This document shows, one piece after another, positions 7,239 to 16,047 of a DNA stretch of 64,000 bases (position 1 is its first letter; every line of letters starts with the position of its first letter). The DNA is taken from NCBI GenBank assembly GCA_017442855.1, contig JAFSPM010000037.1:1-64000 (forward strand), written 5' to 3'. The translations under genes and the position numbers were made by a program. Below the pieces are notes generated by a model. It saw nothing but the letters and a program-made list of their open reading frames with translations. It was not told the DNA's origin and did not search any database. The DNA is from Bacteroidaceae bacterium (GTDB lineage Bacteria > Bacteroidota > Bacteroidia > Bacteroidales > Bacteroidaceae).

Positions 7239-9242
7239 CTAAAGTCTAACCTTGATACCAGCATTGGCAACAAAGCCATCAAGAGGTGCATAGATATCAC
7301 GCCATTCGGGGTTAGTGCGTGAACCAGTATAGATGGTGTCGAAACGGGTTTGACGAGCATCGGTGAAATTCTCGAAATTTACAAAGACAGAAAAATGCCG
7401 CCAACTCTTCTCAGCCATGAAACCGCAGTTCCAATATGACTGTCCACGCTTTCCGTCGCTGAGCCATTGCGGACTAAAGTAATAGGCTTCGAAGCCAATT
7501 TTCCACTTGTCCTCTACCTCATACATCAACACATTGTTCAGGCGATGACGTGGAGTTAGGATGTTTTCATAATGAAGGCCATATTCTTCCGTCTCAGTAT
7601 GTGTATAGGTATAACCGAAATAATAATGCAGATGACCCCAACCTATCTTGATGTTAGTTTCCAAGCCTCGTGTGTCGGTATGACCGTCTATGTTCTGCAT
7701 CTGGTAATACCCATCTCCAAGAGGCTTCATCAGCAGTGTGTTATTAAGTCGGGTATAGAAAAAGAGCTGGTTGATGGAAAGTGTTACACGATTATCCCAT
7801 AAACCTGTGGTATAGTTTACATCCCAGTTAACACCCCAGCTACGTTCTATCTTATTAGTCTTATCGCTGATGGGAAGCACATTTCTATAAGCGATACGTT
7901 CGCTCTCTTCTGTAAAGATAGTGGGAGCTTTGTAGCCAAAACCGCCTCCTAAGCGCGAAGATAATTTTTCAGTGGGTTTGAACAATAGTGACAAGCGAGG
8001 CAATACAGATAGGCCATAGTCGATGACATAGTCAGTACGCAATCCCGTCTCTACGGTAAACCACGAAAATAGGTTGGCATTACTTTGCACGAAGGCACCA
8101 AATGTTGTCTGATTGTAGTCTCTCACAATGCCTCCCTTTTGTGGTTGTTCACTAAAATTGTCTGTCCAAAGGTTCAGACCCCCTACCCACTCCACTTTAT
8201 CATGAGTCAAGCTATAAGCCAGCTCACTAAAAGTGGTCCATTGTTTTCCATCAAATTGATAATCGGGCAGTTCAATGGAACGCTTGAAGTAAGTAGCACT
8301 GGACTTAAGGTTCAGCTTACTGGTTTCACTAAACCAATGGTTGAAGTTCAACTGCGCGGAATGACGCAGACTTTTATTGCGCTCATAATGGGTGTGTCCG
8401 CTTACGTCCTCTCCACGAATATAGTGCATATCGCCACCAAGTCTGTTTTCAATCATAGAGTTCAGTCCTATGCTACCTGTAGTTTCGGGCGAAAGGTAAA
8501 GAAACAGTTTGGGACTGAAGTTCAGTCGGTCATATTGTGGTATAGCCGAAAAATCTATGTCAGAAGGATCATAAGCCCTACTGGTGTTATAAGAAGCAAA
8601 AATGGTCGTCCCCACCTTAGTAAAGCGTTGTCCGTAGAAGCCACTCACATCCAGTCCACGGGCAGTGGTACCGTTCAGTAAAAACGACAATTCGCGTTCC
8701 GTTGTAGGAATCTTTGAAACCAAATTGACCAGTCCGGCAATGGCACCGCCGCCATATAATGTTGACGATGAGCCCTTGATGACCTCCACCTGTCGCAAGT
8801 CCAAGGGAGGTGTCTGTAAGAGTCCCAATCCGCTTGCTGCTCCAGGAAAGGCAGGAAATCCATCTTTCAGTATCTGCGTATATCTGCCGTCAAGGCCTTG
8901 GATACGGATGAGTGCATTGCCCGAGATAGGCGATGTCTGTTGGGTTAGGATACCAGTAGTCTCACTGAGCATCACACGGATGTCACCGGGCTTCATCATG
9001 GCCTTCTCGTTGATTTCTTCCCCTGACAATAGTTCTATGCGTGTGGGAGTGCGTTTAATAGTACGTGTGCCACGTGTAGAGACAACTACCTCATCCAGTT
9101 CTTCCTCCTTTTCGTCTATCACTACAGAGTCTTTTACAACGATCTGAACTTTCGGATAGTCTTCCTTCTCTGCTCCAAATAAAGATGTAGAAACACTTAC
9201 CATCCCTATAAAGCACAGTAACAAAGCACGATATCTATTCAT
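7239..9242 (-). CDS. TonB-dependent outer-membrane receptor (siderophore/haem type)
   Basis: A 667-residue protein. Signal peptide 1-23, then a TonB-box-like acidic stretch (EEELDEVVVST), a plug domain (about 50-175, with IRIQGLDGRYTQILKDG and an SSSTLYGGGAIAGLVN motif), and a 22-strand barrel to a C-terminal aromatic/basic end (GIKVRL). No N-terminal carboxypeptidase-like domain and no SusD partner, so a small-ligand receptor such as for siderophore, haem or cobalamin is more likely than a glycan receptor. It has its own promoter (9270-9277) overlapped upstream by a 27-bp palindrome; the PepSY and ABM genes lie just upstream on the same strand. Confidence 0.9.
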   Translation of the reverse strand: MNRYRALLLCFIGMVSVSTSLFGAEKEDYPKVQIVVKDSVVIDEKEEELDEVVVSTRGTRTIKRTPTRIELLSGEEINEKAMMKPGDIRVMLSETTGILTQQTSPISGNALIRIQGLDGRYTQILKDGFPAFPGAASGLGLLQTPPLDLRQVEVIKGSSSTLYGGGAIAGLVNLVSKIPTTERELSFLLNGTTARGLDVSGFYGQRFTKVGTTIFASYNTSRAYDPSDIDFSAIPQYDRLNFSPKLFLYLSPETTGSIGLNSMIENRLGGDMHYIRGEDVSGHTHYERNKSLRHSAQLNFNHWFSETSKLNLKSSATYFKRSIELPDYQFDGKQWTTFSELAYSLTHDKVEWVGGLNLWTDNFSEQPQKGGIVRDYNQTTFGAFVQSNANLFSWFTVETGLRTDYVIDYGLSVLPRLSLLFKPTEKLSSRLGGGFGYKAPTIFTEESERIAYRNVLPISDKTNKIERSWGVNWDVNYTTGLWDNRVTLSINQLFFYTRLNNTLLMKPLGDGYYQMQNIDGHTDTRGLETNIKIGWGHLHYYFGYTYTHTETEEYGLHYENILTPRHRLNNVLMYEVEDKWKIGFEAYYFSPQWLSDGKRGQSYWNCGFMAEKSWRHFSVFVNFENFTDARQTRFDTIYTGSRTNPEWRDIYAPLDGFVANAGIKVRL

Positions 9243-9269
9243 CTAATAATCAATCTTCATTTATAGCAA

Positions 9270-9277
9270 CAAAAGTA
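9270..9277 (-). promoter_or_regulatory. -7 box of the TonB receptor gene
   Basis: Minus strand TACTTTTG, matching TAnnTTTG, 27 bp upstream of the start codon and 6 bp downstream of the palindrome at 9284. Confidence 0.65.
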
Positions 9278-9283
9278 GCCGAT

Positions 9284-9310
9284 TTGTTTTGCAACTGGGT
9301 TGCAAAACAA
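9284..9310. promoter_or_regulatory. 27-bp perfect palindrome, probable operator
   Basis: TTGTTTTGCAAC-TGG-GTTGCAAAACAA: 12-bp arms with no mismatch around a 3-bp centre. It covers the -33 region of the receptor promoter, the expected place for a repressor site. An iron or other metal-responsive regulator is a guess based on the genes served. Confidence 0.75.
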
Positions 9311-9359
9311 TATCGAAGCAATGAAAATTGAAAAAATGCCTTGAAAGAATCCACTCACG

Positions 9360-10829
9360 TTATTTGCTAACAGTTGCTTTTCTGAACTGTCTTCTCAAGT
9401 AGTTGATTCCCATTACGACGCCAGTGAACGACACAGCAGCACCACCCAAGAGGAGTATCCACATTACGATGGTCCACAGCACAGGATGTCCTACAAACAC
9501 CTTGTAGCGGAGGCAATGGAAGCCCTGATAAACTTGGAACTGCCAACGGGCATGGGTGTTGTAGCTACGATATGAAGCAGTCTTGGGATTGATGTAATAC
9601 ACCGTATTGTCAGCATTCTCTACCTTCACTTTCCAAACAGGCAGGGCCATCGTGCCTTCCGTATCTACGTAATAGTTATCATACTCCGTCATCAGCTCCA
9701 CCTGCATAGGTTCCTCGCCATGAACGGCCTTCACGGCTCGCTCCACCTGTTGTTTGGTCAAATCTACCTCAGCAGCCTTGCCTGCTACAGATGCATCAAT
9801 TATTACAGGATTCTTCTGTCCTTTCAGATACACTTGATACAACGGTATATTATGGAAGCTACTCCAGTCTATGCGCAATGTCTGTCCGCCATAGGCAGTT
9901 ATCACATCACGATAGTCCAACTGATAGGCATCACCCACCAACATCCCCTGATTCAAAGTCTTTCGTGGCTCATACTGTTTCTTCACACTGGCTAACCAGT
10001 CGGGTATATCCTCCAGCGAATATACTCCGCTCAGTACCCAAGTAAAGGCAAAAAGACCGAACAACGTACCCACCACATGATGCCACTTGTACCACTTCTT
10101 TTTATACGGCGAGGTGAGTCCTTTGCCTCGTTTCACCTGCAAACGGTAGTTGCGGATGCCGATATAGAACCCAGCAAACAGCATGAACATGCCAAACACG
10201 CCAATCCATACAATGGCCTTGCGCCACAAGACAACATCCTGGCGTAACCAAGTGAAATAAACCCAATGGGGCACAGCACTCAGCCAGCCCCAGAAACGCT
10301 CCATCTCGGTGGTACATTGCAGGATATTGCCCGTCTTAGATGACACATAGACCTGTGTCTTGTCTTTATCGGCAAAGTGGAATTTGTATATAGGCAGGTC
10401 GTTCTTGCGACTCCCGAAAGGAATCCATTGCTCCAACTGCTGCAGGGTGTCGATGCGACTTACTGGGGCGCTGCACCACTTAGCCGCTGCCTGACGGATA
10501 TAGTTGCCGTCAATCTCTGGCAAAGGTTGTCCGTCGGCAGCTATCTTCTCCATCTCGCTTCCTTGTCCTACTTCGTAATAGGTACGGCCCAGATAGCTAT
10601 AAACAGCCATCGAACTGATGCTGTCAGGCTTAGCAACGTTACACTTGACAGAATCAAAAGGTTGCAAACCAGCTTGTAGCACATCCATCGTCTGCATCTT
10701 CTCTGCATTCGAAGCGGAAGGGAAACCGTGGTATATCATCACGATTCCTGTGAGGAACCACATCAAGAAGAAGATACTCAACACCGTCCCCAGCACTCTG
10801 TGGACGCCATAAATCAATCTATTGATCAT
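9360..10829 (-). CDS. PepSY-domain membrane protein (iron-uptake accessory type)
   Basis: A 489-residue inner-membrane protein of the PepSY-associated TM family. A first helix at about 12-34, a periplasmic PepSY-like stretch, helices around 205-225 and 250-270 (with the WHHVVGTLFGLFAF histidine segment), another soluble PepSY part (with VERAVKAVHGEEPM) and a final helix near 450-475. Such proteins often sit beside TonB receptors and may reduce or process ferric chelates. It lies 33 bp after the ABM lipoprotein gene and 117 bp before the TonB receptor gene. Confidence 0.85.
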   Translation of the reverse strand: MINRLIYGVHRVLGTVLSIFFLMWFLTGIVMIYHGFPSASNAEKMQTMDVLQAGLQPFDSVKCNVAKPDSISSMAVYSYLGRTYYEVGQGSEMEKIAADGQPLPEIDGNYIRQAAAKWCSAPVSRIDTLQQLEQWIPFGSRKNDLPIYKFHFADKDKTQVYVSSKTGNILQCTTEMERFWGWLSAVPHWVYFTWLRQDVVLWRKAIVWIGVFGMFMLFAGFYIGIRNYRLQVKRGKGLTSPYKKKWYKWHHVVGTLFGLFAFTWVLSGVYSLEDIPDWLASVKKQYEPRKTLNQGMLVGDAYQLDYRDVITAYGGQTLRIDWSSFHNIPLYQVYLKGQKNPVIIDASVAGKAAEVDLTKQQVERAVKAVHGEEPMQVELMTEYDNYYVDTEGTMALPVWKVKVENADNTVYYINPKTASYRSYNTHARWQFQVYQGFHCLRYKVFVGHPVLWTIVMWILLLGGAAVSFTGVVMGINYLRRQFRKATVSK

Positions 10830-10862
10830 AGTTATAGTTTATTTGGTCATCATTCACTATTT

Positions 10863-11264
10863 TTATCTCCTGATAAACTGATTCTCAGTCTCAGGAGTTT
10901 TGGCACTTGTATAGCGCTCTACGGTCATGTGAAGGTCGTACTTCTCACGAAGCGTGGCAATGGTTGTCATCATGGGCGATGCGTGATGCACATCAATGGC
11001 TTTCTGATTAGCCCAGCTATCGATGAGCAGGATGGTCTCAGGGTCATCCAACGACTGGTAGTACTCATATCGCAGATTGCCCTCCTCTGCCCTGATGGCA
11101 GCAACGGTACCGCTGGAAATCATCTCTTCAGCAAACTTCCTGGCATTCCCATCTGTGCCAGTATACCTCAAATTAACTGTGATTGACATGTTCTGTTCTT
11201 GTTTATCTCCGCTACATCCTACAAAAAGCAAGAAGGCGGACAGTATCATTATTACTCGTTTCAT
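10863..11264 (-). CDS. ABM-fold (antibiotic biosynthesis monooxygenase-like) lipoprotein
   Basis: A 133-residue protein with an SPII signal peptide (lipobox FVGC, Cys17) and a small ferredoxin-like ABM domain of about 95 residues (MSITVNLRYTG..., GNLRYEYYQSLDDPETILLIDSWAN, HHASPMM), as in YgiN and haem-degrading HmoA-like proteins. An exported ABM protein next to a PepSY protein and a TonB receptor suggests a part in redox or haem handling, but no catalytic residue proves it. First gene of the leftward cluster; promoter at 11279-11286. Confidence 0.75.
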   Translation of the reverse strand: MKRVIMILSAFLLFVGCSGDKQEQNMSITVNLRYTGTDGNARKFAEEMISSGTVAAIRAEEGNLRYEYYQSLDDPETILLIDSWANQKAIDVHHASPMMTTIATLREKYDLHMTVERYTSAKTPETENQFIRR

Positions 11265-11278
11265 ATTGTTGTTTTTTG

Positions 11279-11286
11279 CAAAGATA
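11279..11286 (-). promoter_or_regulatory. -7 box of the ABM-PepSY unit
   Basis: Minus strand TATCTTTG, matching TAnnTTTG, 14 bp before the start codon. The surrounding 23 bases (11277-11299) recur with one change at 15594-15616 before the nucleoside hydrolase gene. Confidence 0.6.
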
Positions 11287-11385
11287 ATTACTTATTCCAA
11301 CAATCCCAATCATTCTTGCTCACTTATCCGCAAAAATGGTAGTTCTTCCCGTAATTTGTTTAGGTCGAATTAGAACGAACCATCG

Positions 11386-11393
11386 TAATTTTG
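11386..11393 (+). promoter_or_regulatory. -7 box upstream of the hydrolase-AraC-CMD cluster
   Basis: TAATTTTG, matching TAnnTTTG. It lies 122 bp upstream of the hydrolase start and directly before the small gene remnant at 11419, whose promoter it may originally have been. Confidence 0.5.
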
Positions 11394-11418
11394 CACCCAG
11401 AAACTAAAAAACAAATGG

Positions 11419-11507
11419 TATGAGACAAATTATGATGTTATTTGCTGCAATCTTTCCTTAAAGCGGGTGAGAACAATATCCAGGTTACGCTATCACTAAC
11501 TGAAAAA
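11419..11507 (+). pseudogene. Remnant: signal-peptide start joined to a foreign-frame tail
   Basis: ATG at about 11419 gives MRQIMMLFAAIFP then a stop. One frame over, the sequence reads GENNIQVTLSLTEK to a TAA at about 11507. This looks like the first dozen codons and the last dozen codons of one gene with the middle deleted. The promoter at 11386 is still in place. Too little is left to name the family. Confidence 0.4.
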
Positions 11508-11515
11508 TAATGTAA

Positions 11516-12628
11516 ATGAACATTATGAAGAAAACATTTATTATATTTGCAATTGTGGGCGGTTTGATTACTGCTTGCACACAAAAAACAGAATTGAAAA
11601 ACAATAACGAGATGGAACAAGAATTGGTGTTGACACAGGAATGGGACAAGGTGTTCCCGCAGAGTGACAAAGTAAACCATCGTAAGGTGACATTTAAAAC
11701 GCAGTATGGATTGACACTGGCTGCCGATTTGTACGAGCCAAAGAATGTTAATGGTAAGATGGCGGCAATCGCTGTCAGTGGTCCCTTTGGAGCCACCAAG
11801 GAACAATCAAGCGGACTTTACGCGATACGGATGGCAGAACGTGGCTTTGTGACGTTAGCTTTTGACCCGTCATATACAGGGGAAAGCAGTGGTGAACCTC
11901 GTCGAATTGCATCGCCTGACATCAACACAGAGGACTTCATGGCTGCCGTCGATTACCTGTTAAAACTTGAGAACGTCAATGCTGAGAAGATTGGCATCAT
12001 CGGCATCTGCGGATGGGGAGGCATCGCCCTCAATGCTGCCGCTGCCGACCCACGTATCAAAGCAACCGTTGCCAGTACAATGTACGATATGACTCGCGTT
12101 AGTGGTAACGGCTACTACGACAGCGAGGACAAGGAGGAGTCACGCTATGCTGCCCGTGAAACTCTCGCAAAACAGCGTCTTGCTGACCCTACAGCAATGG
12201 CAGGAGGTGTTATCGACCCCTTGCCTGCCGATGCTCCACAGTTCGTAAAAGATTACTACGATTATTATAAAACCGAACGTGGCTACCATAAACGTTCTGG
12301 CAACAGCAACGATGGATGGCGTGTCATCGGTACCCAGGCATACGCCAATGCTCGCTTCCTCTACTACATTAATGAAATTCGTTCTGCCGTCCTCGTGATG
12401 CACGGTGAGAAAGCCCATTCGCGCTATTTCGGCGAGGCTGCCTATAAATACATGATGGAAGGCAAGGCCGACGGCTACAACTTTGTTGGGAAGCCCAATC
12501 CTGTACCCGAGAACAAACAGTTGCTCATCATCCACGGTGCCTCACACTGCGACCTCTACGATGGTGGCAAAGGTGATTTCATCCCATTCGACAAACTGGA
12601 AACCTTTTTCCGCGAACATTTAAAGTAA
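11516..12628 (+). CDS. Dienelactone-hydrolase-like alpha/beta hydrolase lipoprotein
   Basis: A 370-residue protein with an SPII signal peptide (LITAC, Cys21). The alpha/beta hydrolase domain follows: an oxyanion region SGPFG near 88, the nucleophile elbow GICGWGG with Cys165 in place of the usual serine (as in dienelactone hydrolase), and the histidine in GASHCD near 350. It would act on an ester or lactone in the envelope. Followed after one base by an AraC gene and then a CMD-cupin gene, so the three are one unit. MKKTF at 11525 is an alternative start. Confidence 0.85.
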   Translation: MNIMKKTFIIFAIVGGLITACTQKTELKNNNEMEQELVLTQEWDKVFPQSDKVNHRKVTFKTQYGLTLAADLYEPKNVNGKMAAIAVSGPFGATKEQSSGLYAIRMAERGFVTLAFDPSYTGESSGEPRRIASPDINTEDFMAAVDYLLKLENVNAEKIGIIGICGWGGIALNAAAADPRIKATVASTMYDMTRVSGNGYYDSEDKEESRYAARETLAKQRLADPTAMAGGVIDPLPADAPQFVKDYYDYYKTERGYHKRSGNSNDGWRVIGTQAYANARFLYYINEIRSAVLVMHGEKAHSRYFGEAAYKYMMEGKADGYNFVGKPNPVPENKQLLIIHGASHCDLYDGGKGDFIPFDKLETFFREHLK

Positions 12629-12629
12629 T

Positions 12630-13526
12630 ATGGCAGATAAGATTTTCCAAATCGATAGCATCGATGCGTACAACAAGCTATATGGCTGGGAGACGCTGCA
12701 CCCGTTGGTGACTGTGGTAAGCCACACTGAAACACTGGCCAGTATGAATCATGCATGCCTGAACTACGGTCTCTACGCACTATTCCTAAAACAGGGCGAA
12801 GGCTGTAGCATCCGCTACGGACGTGAGAAGTACGACTATCAGGAGGGTACCGTCGTAAGCTTCAAACCCGGACAAGTGGTGGAAGTGGAATGGGACGATT
12901 TAAAACCCATGCCACCCTCTCGAGGACTACTGTTCCACCCAGATCTAATATATGGCACACCTTTGGCTAAACGCATCCACGACTATACTTTCTTCGATTA
13001 CGACCAGCGTGAGGCACTGCATCTGTCAGAACGCGAGCAGCGCACGGTAAGCGACCTGTTATACAGTATTGAGGAGGAGTTGCAACACCCCGTTGACAAA
13101 CACTCACAGACTCTTATCACTGATGCCATCGGCCTGTTGCTGGACTACTGCATGCGTTACTACGACCGCCAGTTCATCACTCGTCACAAGGTAAATAGCG
13201 ACATCATGAGTGCTTTCGAGCATCAGTTGACAGAGTATTTCAGCAGTGGCGAGGCTGAACGTAAGGGATTGCCCACAGTGGCTTACTTTGCTGGAAAGGC
13301 TTTCCTTTCACCTGGCTATTTTGGCGACCTTATCAAGAAAGAAACGGGCCTCACAGCGCAACGTTACATCCAGAACAAGGTCATTGACCTGTCAAAACAA
13401 TATGTGATGGACCGCGAACTGTCGCTCAATCAAGTGGCCTATAAACTTGGCTTCCAGTACCCACAGCATTTCACGCGACTATTTAAGAAAGAAGTCGGGA
13501 TGACACCATCAGAATACAGAAACTAA
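12630..13526 (+). CDS. AraC-family transcriptional regulator
   Basis: A 298-residue regulator with an N-terminal cupin-like sensing domain (about 20-170, including GREKYDYQEGTVVSFKPGQ) and the C-terminal double helix-turn-helix (about 195-296) ending LFKKEVGMTPSEYRN. The start codon is one base after the stop of the hydrolase gene and the CMD-cupin gene follows 12 bp later, so it is embedded in the unit it probably controls. Confidence 0.9.
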   Translation: MADKIFQIDSIDAYNKLYGWETLHPLVTVVSHTETLASMNHACLNYGLYALFLKQGEGCSIRYGREKYDYQEGTVVSFKPGQVVEVEWDDLKPMPPSRGLLFHPDLIYGTPLAKRIHDYTFFDYDQREALHLSEREQRTVSDLLYSIEEELQHPVDKHSQTLITDAIGLLLDYCMRYYDRQFITRHKVNSDIMSAFEHQLTEYFSSGEAERKGLPTVAYFAGKAFLSPGYFGDLIKKETGLTAQRYIQNKVIDLSKQYVMDRELSLNQVAYKLGFQYPQHFTRLFKKEVGMTPSEYRN

Positions 13527-13538
13527 AGGATTACTATA

Positions 13539-14540
13539 ATGAGATTTCTGACATTATTAATAGCATTATTGACTATGGCAACAATACAAGGACAAACGCT
13601 GACTGTGCGTCAGAAGGGATTAGCAGCGTGTGCCTGCTTGATGGCACAAGGTGATTTAAGGAGGTTAGAACCAGCAGTACGCTCAGCACTCGATAGCGGT
13701 GTAACCATCAATGAGTTGAAGGAGACATTCTCGCAACTCTATGCCTATACGGGATTTCCTCGCTCGCTGAATGCATTAGGTGTACTGAGTAAAGTGTTAG
13801 GAGAGAAGAATCCTAACTGGCAGGAGGGCAAACCTTGGAAGCGTCCTGCTGAGTGGAGTGATGCTCAGAAGGCCTACGAACTGGGTGTAAAAAATCAGAC
13901 AAAACTTTCGGGCGTTCCTTTCGACTATACCTTCTGTCCACAGGATGACTACTACCTGAAGTCACACCTCTTCGGTGACATCTTTGCTGGTGACCAGCTT
14001 TCACATGCCGACCGTGAAATAGTAACGGTATCAGCATTGAGTGGCTTGGAAGGCGTTGCTCCACAGTTGGCAGCTCACAAACAGGGGGCTATTAATATGG
14101 GCAACAGTCAGGAATTGGTGGATGAGTTATGTGCATGGCTCGCCAGCGAAAGCTACACCTTAATCAGCCAATGGCCCAAAGGTGAACCAAACCCCTACGG
14201 ACAATATTTCTCTGGCAATAGTTATCTGGCAGATGTGGGTGGCGGTATGTTTAACGTTACCTTCGAGCCTGGCTGTCGTAACAATTGGCATATTCACCAC
14301 AAGGCAGTACAGGTGTTGATTTGCGTAGCAGGTCGCGGTTGGTATCAGGAATGGGGTAAGGAAGCCATTGAACTGAAGCCAGGTGTTGTAATAGCAATCC
14401 CTGAAGGAGTCAAGCATTGGCATGGCGCCACAAAGGACAGTTGGATGCAACACCTTGCTTGTCATAAAGATATCCAGGAAGGAGCTTCAGATCAGTGGTT
14501 GGAACCTGTGACTGACGAAGTATATGACCAGCTGAAATAA
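13539..14540 (+). CDS. Exported carboxymuconolactone decarboxylase-like / cupin fusion
   Basis: A 333-residue protein with a Sec signal peptide (about 1-19, MATIQG-Q). Two AhpD/CMD-like helical segments (about 25-90 and 130-205, the second with LFGDIFAGDQLSHADRE) are followed by a cupin domain (about 220-320) with the metal-ligand motif NNWHIHH and a second histidine pair KHWHGATK. CMD-cupin fusions occur in Bacteroidetes beside AraC and hydrolase genes. The AhpD CxxC pair is not evident, so peroxidase activity is not indicated. An AAGGA Shine-Dalgarno lies 11 bp before the start. Confidence 0.8.
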   Translation: MRFLTLLIALLTMATIQGQTLTVRQKGLAACACLMAQGDLRRLEPAVRSALDSGVTINELKETFSQLYAYTGFPRSLNALGVLSKVLGEKNPNWQEGKPWKRPAEWSDAQKAYELGVKNQTKLSGVPFDYTFCPQDDYYLKSHLFGDIFAGDQLSHADREIVTVSALSGLEGVAPQLAAHKQGAINMGNSQELVDELCAWLASESYTLISQWPKGEPNPYGQYFSGNSYLADVGGGMFNVTFEPGCRNNWHIHHKAVQVLICVAGRGWYQEWGKEAIELKPGVVIAIPEGVKHWHGATKDSWMQHLACHKDIQEGASDQWLEPVTDEVYDQLK

Positions 14541-14583
14541 ATTTTAACAAGTGTACAAACCTGTTGTCATCTTTATTATTCAG

Positions 14584-15591
14584 TTACTCTGTTATCATCT
14601 TTACCAGATGCCGAGTAAGAGCATCGACTTGTGCATCTGATACAATCAAGTAGCGGTGTTGACCATCTGGCGAAGGAGTGAAACGAGTGATGCCGAGAGT
14701 ATCGACATCAATAGTGCCCGTTGGAGAGAGGGTAAAGAGACCATCACCCTCAACAGCATAGATAAGTGCTGTGGGATCCCAGCTGCAAGCATCATAGTCA
14801 CTACCTAAGTAGTTGACATACCCTTCAGCAACAGGATTGGGACGTTTAGTATCAATATCTTTCACTCTTTCATGAGGGAACTTCACGCGCTCTCCTAACT
14901 CAAAGGGCGATACAACAATTGGCGTAGGCCACTCAGCAAAGGTCTTACGGGCAGCTTTGATGTCCATATAAACATTGAACTCACCCTTTGGTTCTGCCAT
15001 ATTGCCTGCCATCATCACGAGTTGCTTCACCTTCTTTGCCACTAGTTCCTTCCCGGCTAATGGAGAGAACTCGTCGGCTGGCGTGTCTAAGAGTGCAGCC
15101 ATATTGGTGGAAAAACCAATAGTAACAAAAGTAACGGAATGGTCGGGCTGAGAGGCAAGCACTTTCCTATAAAGCGTAGTAGCAAAAGGCAACTGGGTAA
15201 CATCTCTGACCGTGTGGGCAAAGAGCGGAGTGCCTCCTTCATCTGTCATTTCACAAACACGGTCGGAGTAATGCTTCTCAGTAGTCTTTGGACCTGTTTT
15301 TCCTGACACAAGAGCTATCGGTATATCAGGGTGTCCGTACCAGGTTTGCACGATATCAGTATATTCAGCTGCCGCCCTACCCTCCTTGCTCATGCCGATG
15401 GCAAGCACATGGGTTCGTCCTTCATCGATATAACGATTCATAATGGCCAATGCCAACGCATCGTCAATATCGTTGCCCATATCAGTATCAAGAATAATGT
15501 TGTTTGTCTGCTTGCCTGCATTTTGACATCCTGTCAACAGCAGGAGCAACATAACCATAAACGCCTGGATTGAATCAATATATTTTTTCAT
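14584..15591 (-). CDS. Nucleoside hydrolase lipoprotein
   Basis: A 335-residue inosine/uridine-preferring nucleoside hydrolase. SPII signal with lipobox LTGC near residue 22, then the calcium-binding DTDMGNDIDDA motif near 37-47 that defines the family. Later segments MMAGN and the SWDPTALIY block match the fold. Being a lipoprotein, it would split nucleosides in the periplasm or at the cell surface to give ribose and base. Converges with the CMD-cupin gene. Promoter at 15596-15603. Confidence 0.88.
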   Translation of the reverse strand: MKKYIDSIQAFMVMLLLLLTGCQNAGKQTNNIILDTDMGNDIDDALALAIMNRYIDEGRTHVLAIGMSKEGRAAAEYTDIVQTWYGHPDIPIALVSGKTGPKTTEKHYSDRVCEMTDEGGTPLFAHTVRDVTQLPFATTLYRKVLASQPDHSVTFVTIGFSTNMAALLDTPADEFSPLAGKELVAKKVKQLVMMAGNMAEPKGEFNVYMDIKAARKTFAEWPTPIVVSPFELGERVKFPHERVKDIDTKRPNPVAEGYVNYLGSDYDACSWDPTALIYAVEGDGLFTLSPTGTIDVDTLGITRFTPSPDGQHRYLIVSDAQVDALTRHLVKMITE

Positions 15592-15595
15592 ATTG

Positions 15596-15603
15596 CAAAG
15601 ATA
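15596..15603 (-). promoter_or_regulatory. -7 box of the nucleoside hydrolase gene
   Basis: Minus strand TATCTTTG, 4 bp from the start codon, so the transcript would start at or next to the ATG unless a later start is used. Confidence 0.5.
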
Positions 15604-15710
15604 ATCACTTATTCCGATAAAACCAACCTTTTTTCTTGTTTTGAATTCTCAAGGGTATGCCCTAAACCAGATATAATTATTCAAAGCATGGGACTTTTAT
15701 TTTTTTTCTT

Positions 15711-15718
15711 TATCTTTG
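15711..15718 (+). promoter_or_regulatory. -7 box of the broken FAD oxidoreductase gene
   Basis: TATCTTTG, matching TAnnTTTG, 26 bp upstream of the ATG at 15745. Confidence 0.55.
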
Positions 15719-15744
15719 TTGGTTGATACAAAACTTAGACAGCT

Positions 15745-16044
15745 ATGAAACGTAGGGATTTTATTTCCAACATGATGTTAGCAGGTGGATCGCTTGCATT
15801 TGGAGGTTGCTCTTCAGAGAAGAAAGAGTTTGAAATCGAACAGGCAAAAGACGGCTCTATCTATATCACCGAGCCAGCCAAACATATATCTGTATTGGCA
15901 CAGACTGATGTATTGGTAGTGGGTGGCGGACCTGCTGGTGCCACAACTGCATTGGCTTTTCAGTCCAGCGAACTTCCTCGACATATAGACATTGTACATC
16001 TCCATCAGCTTCTTGTCAGTCAAAAGGTTTGGTTTGGGGCATAA
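15745..16044 (+). pseudogene. N-terminal fragment of a Tat-exported FAD-dependent oxidoreductase
   Basis: 99 codons. It starts with a twin-arginine type signal and lipobox (KRRDFISNMM..., GGC) and reaches the FAD-binding Rossmann motif DVLVVGGGPAGATTALA at about 55-71. Then the similarity stops and about 25 unrelated residues lead to a stop. Full members (for example FAD-dependent oxidoreductases of the succinate dehydrogenase/FixC type) have 400-600 residues, so most of the gene is gone. The promoter is intact, so a short product could still be made. Confidence 0.7.
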
Positions 16045-16047
16045 TAT

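Noticed and set aside
6948..7360. Overlapping open frames on both strands over the 22-bp array and the end of the TonB receptor gene
   Set aside because: The 22-bp repeat has no stop codons in several frames, so open frames arise by chance; no start signals, no domain, and the period is not a multiple of three.
8085..8681. 198-codon plus-strand frame inside the TonB receptor gene
   Set aside because: It is antisense to a well-supported receptor gene and its translation has no recognisable features.
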